Assembly: GCA_036345935.2 (NCBI GenBank)
Contig: JADWOT020000006.1
Coordinates: 2,047,493-2,111,492 of the forward strand
Source: Taenia hydatigena
Lineage: Eukaryota; Platyhelminthes; Cestoda; Cyclophyllidea; Taeniidae
Direction of reading: 5' to 3'
DNA: 64,000 nt
Both the position numbers and the translations under genes were made by a program. Of the stretch, positions 61,000 to 64,000 are shown piece after piece. A model generated the notes under the pieces. The model was not told the origin of the DNA. It worked only from the letters and a program-made list of their open reading frames with translations, and did not search any database. The number at the start of each line of letters is the position of its first letter. Position 1 is the stretch's first letter.

Positions 61000-63900
61000 G
61001 TTCGCAATTCTAGTAGCTCAGTCTAGTAAATTGTAGTATATTTTTAATTAAAAGCGCAAAAGAGTAAAGAGAGACTCCTCTAATTTTGATTTAAGAGACG
61101 ATGCGGTGTTTTTAACTAGGGACACTGTCACAAGACCGAGTTGAAATACATGACATGTTTTCGCTATGCTTTTGCCACTCGTCACATCAAATTGTGTCAC
61201 TAACACACAAACTGGCCAAATGCATTTATCGCTTTTTTGGTTTATGGCAAATGTAACAGCTTTATCTGTTGATCGGCAGTTGAGTAAGCCAAAGCAACAG
61301 CTGGGCCACAAAAGTAGATTTTCACACAAAATTCTATGCAAATAAACGTGCGAATGCGACAGGATGATGAAAATGCGAAACCAATGTTAAAAGCACGTTT
61401 GGGTGAGATTTTTGCAAATTCAGTAAGTGTACTTTGAAATTTTATTTATTCAAGGCGGTGTTTTAGTTGGGCGGCGTTCATGGCTCCACGATTCCACTTC
61501 CACCACCAGCAATAAATTCTTGTTTACAGTACCACTTCTGTCGGCTTGCATATCTGCCCACAAATAATTTTGATGCTATTTAATTTTTAAAAAATCGTGG
61601 CTTTAACCTCGGTCTACTACCCAGCTTCACAGTTTTTGAATCTCCAGGAACAAAGGGAAAGGACTGTGTTTGCATCTGCTGTTGATAGGTACGCTTTGAT
61701 TCGTTTGAAAGTGAGTAATTTGGACGTAATACTTCGGTTGCTTCTTTAACCCTGGGATTCAGTAAAAAAGCCACCGCAGCACCTTCGAAAGATGACCTGC
61801 CTTCAGGTCACGTCAGTAACCGTCGTGTCTTACTGAGTATCAAATATGCATATTTCGCATTCGATCGTTTTAAGGGAAGCCTCGAGGTGCTGGATTATTG
61901 TCAGGACATCTATCGTGCATTCTACCGCTGCTTGGGAAGCTTTAGAGGGATAGAAGAAGTCCGTATGCTTTGGATGAGCGAACCGATGACGGCCCTTATC
62001 AGGATGTTAAGGCAGCTACTCAGTTCTGTGATCCACTGTGGCCATCTGTCATCAGGACAAGATCGTTGGAGGCTGCTTTTTGTTCTTGCATGTAGACAGA
62101 AATAATAAATTGGGAATGAATTGACAGAGATCACAATGAACGAACCACTCTTGACCAATTGAAAAGGCGGACCCGCTATTTGCATTACGTAGCACATAAC
62201 AAACACTGGTACTGCATTTTAGGTCCACCCTTCTCGCTGAAGGAGGGAATATGCATTTGTTCAACGCTCACTCGTTTTCTGTCGCTTAAAATCAGGGCAG
62301 ATCTCACGTTCCCACTTGGGGAGAAAGCACATTTGTATGAGAGGCCCTCAGCAAATATCACTGCCAGATTACAAAATGCCAACCTCAGTAGACTTTATTG
62401 AATGTCGCAAAATCTCCTATTAATGAAGAGACATGAAACTAGGACCAAGTTTCGAAGGATAGTCATCTGCAATGTTCAGGCTAAACAAAATGATTATCTA
62501 ATGCTTTTACCGGATTTTGATAACAAGAAATCGTGTGTTGGTCTTTTTTTCAAGCTGGCTTTTTTCATCTGTCTGCATTCGTTGTTGAAGACGCTATGCT
62601 TTGTCCAGTACTGAGCGTAGTCATTTTTCATATTCCCTCGAGCTTTTCACTGCTGCTTTTAATTTTCAAGACCATCCTTCATGTTTCCTGCCTCAACCTG
62701 GTAGAAATTAGTTCTGAATTACGACTTTTTAAACTGGTCTGTCTGCTAAGACAGGATTAAATCAAAAGTTGATGCTGCCAAATTCGTTTCTGTCTCACTT
62801 CTGTCGCATGCCCACCTGTCTGCTCTGATGGTGAAATCTACTGCCTGATGCCAACGGAGGGTGATAAGCATCACATAAAAACTCATCACAATGAGATTAT
62901 GAAGAGTATTGGAGCTTTAGCTCTCTATTTCTCTCTCTCTCCCTCTCTCGCGAAACCGACAGGCTGATCCAGAATATCGCAGCATGGTGGAAAATCGTTT
63001 TATTACAATTCTTATGAAATGTTAGTAGAAACCGACAAATTAATGCAGTTTGCTGCACTTGAAATTCTCTCGCCTCCATTGTAGGCCTAGGAGCCTCGTT
63101 TAGGCTCGAGTACCTTCCCTACACCAGCCTGGTAAACAGACTTATCGCAAAACACTGGTAGTGTAGCTGATTTCACAGCACTCTAAAAATGCTCATTTAT
63201 AATGTGTTTTAAACTGATTTCTCTCTACTGTTAAGACAGCGGCGAACCTCAAAGAAACCACCACCACCCTTAAATTTGCATAGAAAATCCGAGTTTGCAC
63301 ACTTGCCCAACTGCATCACATCATCAGAATAATTGTGGCACCGGGAGACATTTCTGAAATAGGAAGGAGGGTGTAATGCATGGAGAGAATGTGTGCACAT
63401 TGGACAAGGAATAGGCTTGGGCTGTCGTGGTGGAACAGCTGCTGACCCATCCAGGTAACTTACGATACCTTAAGCCATGGAAGACCCAATGAGCACTTTG
63501 GATTCATTTTAAACACTCATCACTAACCAAATCACGTTTGTGCAATGGCAGTTTCTGCTAGAGACCAAAAATGCAAGCATTGCGGTGTTAGAGACATTGG
63601 TTTGTGGAGCTGCGATGGTAGGAAGGTGGTACTGATAGTCCATCAGAAAGGAGCTAGAAATAAATGCATAGTTTCTCTGATGTCCAGAACTTGTTATGCA
63701 GATTTGCCAACTCCGGTCGTCGCGTTTTCATTTCGACAGAAGTATGCCTCAGTAGCCCGTTTCGTTGGGTGAGGAAGGCTGGAGGAAAAGGAAACATTAA
63801 TCACTCGCTTTTGGCTGTGATTAATACAACGATGCAAATTCACGCATGATTTTCATTTCATTCTTTCTCGCTGCACGAAACTGCGTGTCTTGTCTCATAT

Positions 63901-64000
63901 TTCATAATTTAGTCACGATGAAATGGATTTGTTAGGTGGAAGCAGTGTGGAAATTCTAATCAATTGAATGAAGAGGAATGGAAAGAAGAGGAAAGACTGA

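Larger units (their letters stand above)
60001..64000 (+). repeat. Repeat unit A, copy 3 (cut by window end)
   Basis: Direct repeat of 1-about 4060. Small deletions relative to copies 1 and 2 are visible, for example about 28 nt near 60056 and about 21 nt near 61536, and the solo LTR carries private changes near 60373. The unit continues to the last base, so its far end is unknown. Confidence 0.97.

Noticed and set aside
1..64000. CRISPR array, tRNA or rRNA genes
   Set aside because: No regularly spaced short repeats, and no cloverleaf or rRNA motif recognised by eye; a covariance-model scan would be decisive for tRNA.

Overview
The window looks like nuclear DNA of a flatworm, most likely a taeniid tapeworm (Taenia/Echinococcus group). 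Three things point that way. There is one unmistakable multi-exon gene with canonical GT-AG introns, two of them only 34 and 69 nt. There are several miniature LTR elements resembling the taeniid TRIM family (a family attribution from memory). The rest is intron- and repeat-rich DNA of fairly even composition. Nothing is bacterial: no operons, no long uninterrupted ORFs, and no CRISPR, rRNA or recognisable tRNA.

The window is three sequence blocks joined by two 100-N scaffold gaps (12430-12529 and 46049-46148). Block 1 (1-12429) starts with repeat unit A (1-10530). Block 2 (12530-46048) carries miniature LTR elements, a second, older inverted repeat pair, a 535-bp GGT array, a decayed Ty3/gypsy-type integrase and, on the minus strand at 34482-46048, the 3' seven exons of a sodium/solute symporter of the SGLT (SLC5A) family. 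Block 3 (46149-64000) is one giant palindrome: inverted A (46149-56528), arm B (56529-57948), a loop of about 0.65 kb, inverted B (58602-60000) and a third A copy (60001 to the window end).

The only gene I can name is the SGLT-like transporter. Its 5' end, with the first helices, is missing exactly at a gap whose other side is repeat A, so either the exons lie in the gap or the join is wrong. Repeat A holds several exon-like, cysteine-rich open segments on one strand, with splice signals conserved in two or three copies. I cannot assign them to a family, and some may be chance. The three A copies share variants in a mosaic pattern that suggests gene conversion. A solo TRIM LTR in every A copy dates that insertion before the duplications.

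The most interesting feature is the nested architecture: direct and inverted copies of a unit of at least 10.5 kb, a palindrome centred near 58.26 kb, and a single-copy transporter block between the A copies. No new enzymatic or defence system could be supported from the sequence alone.
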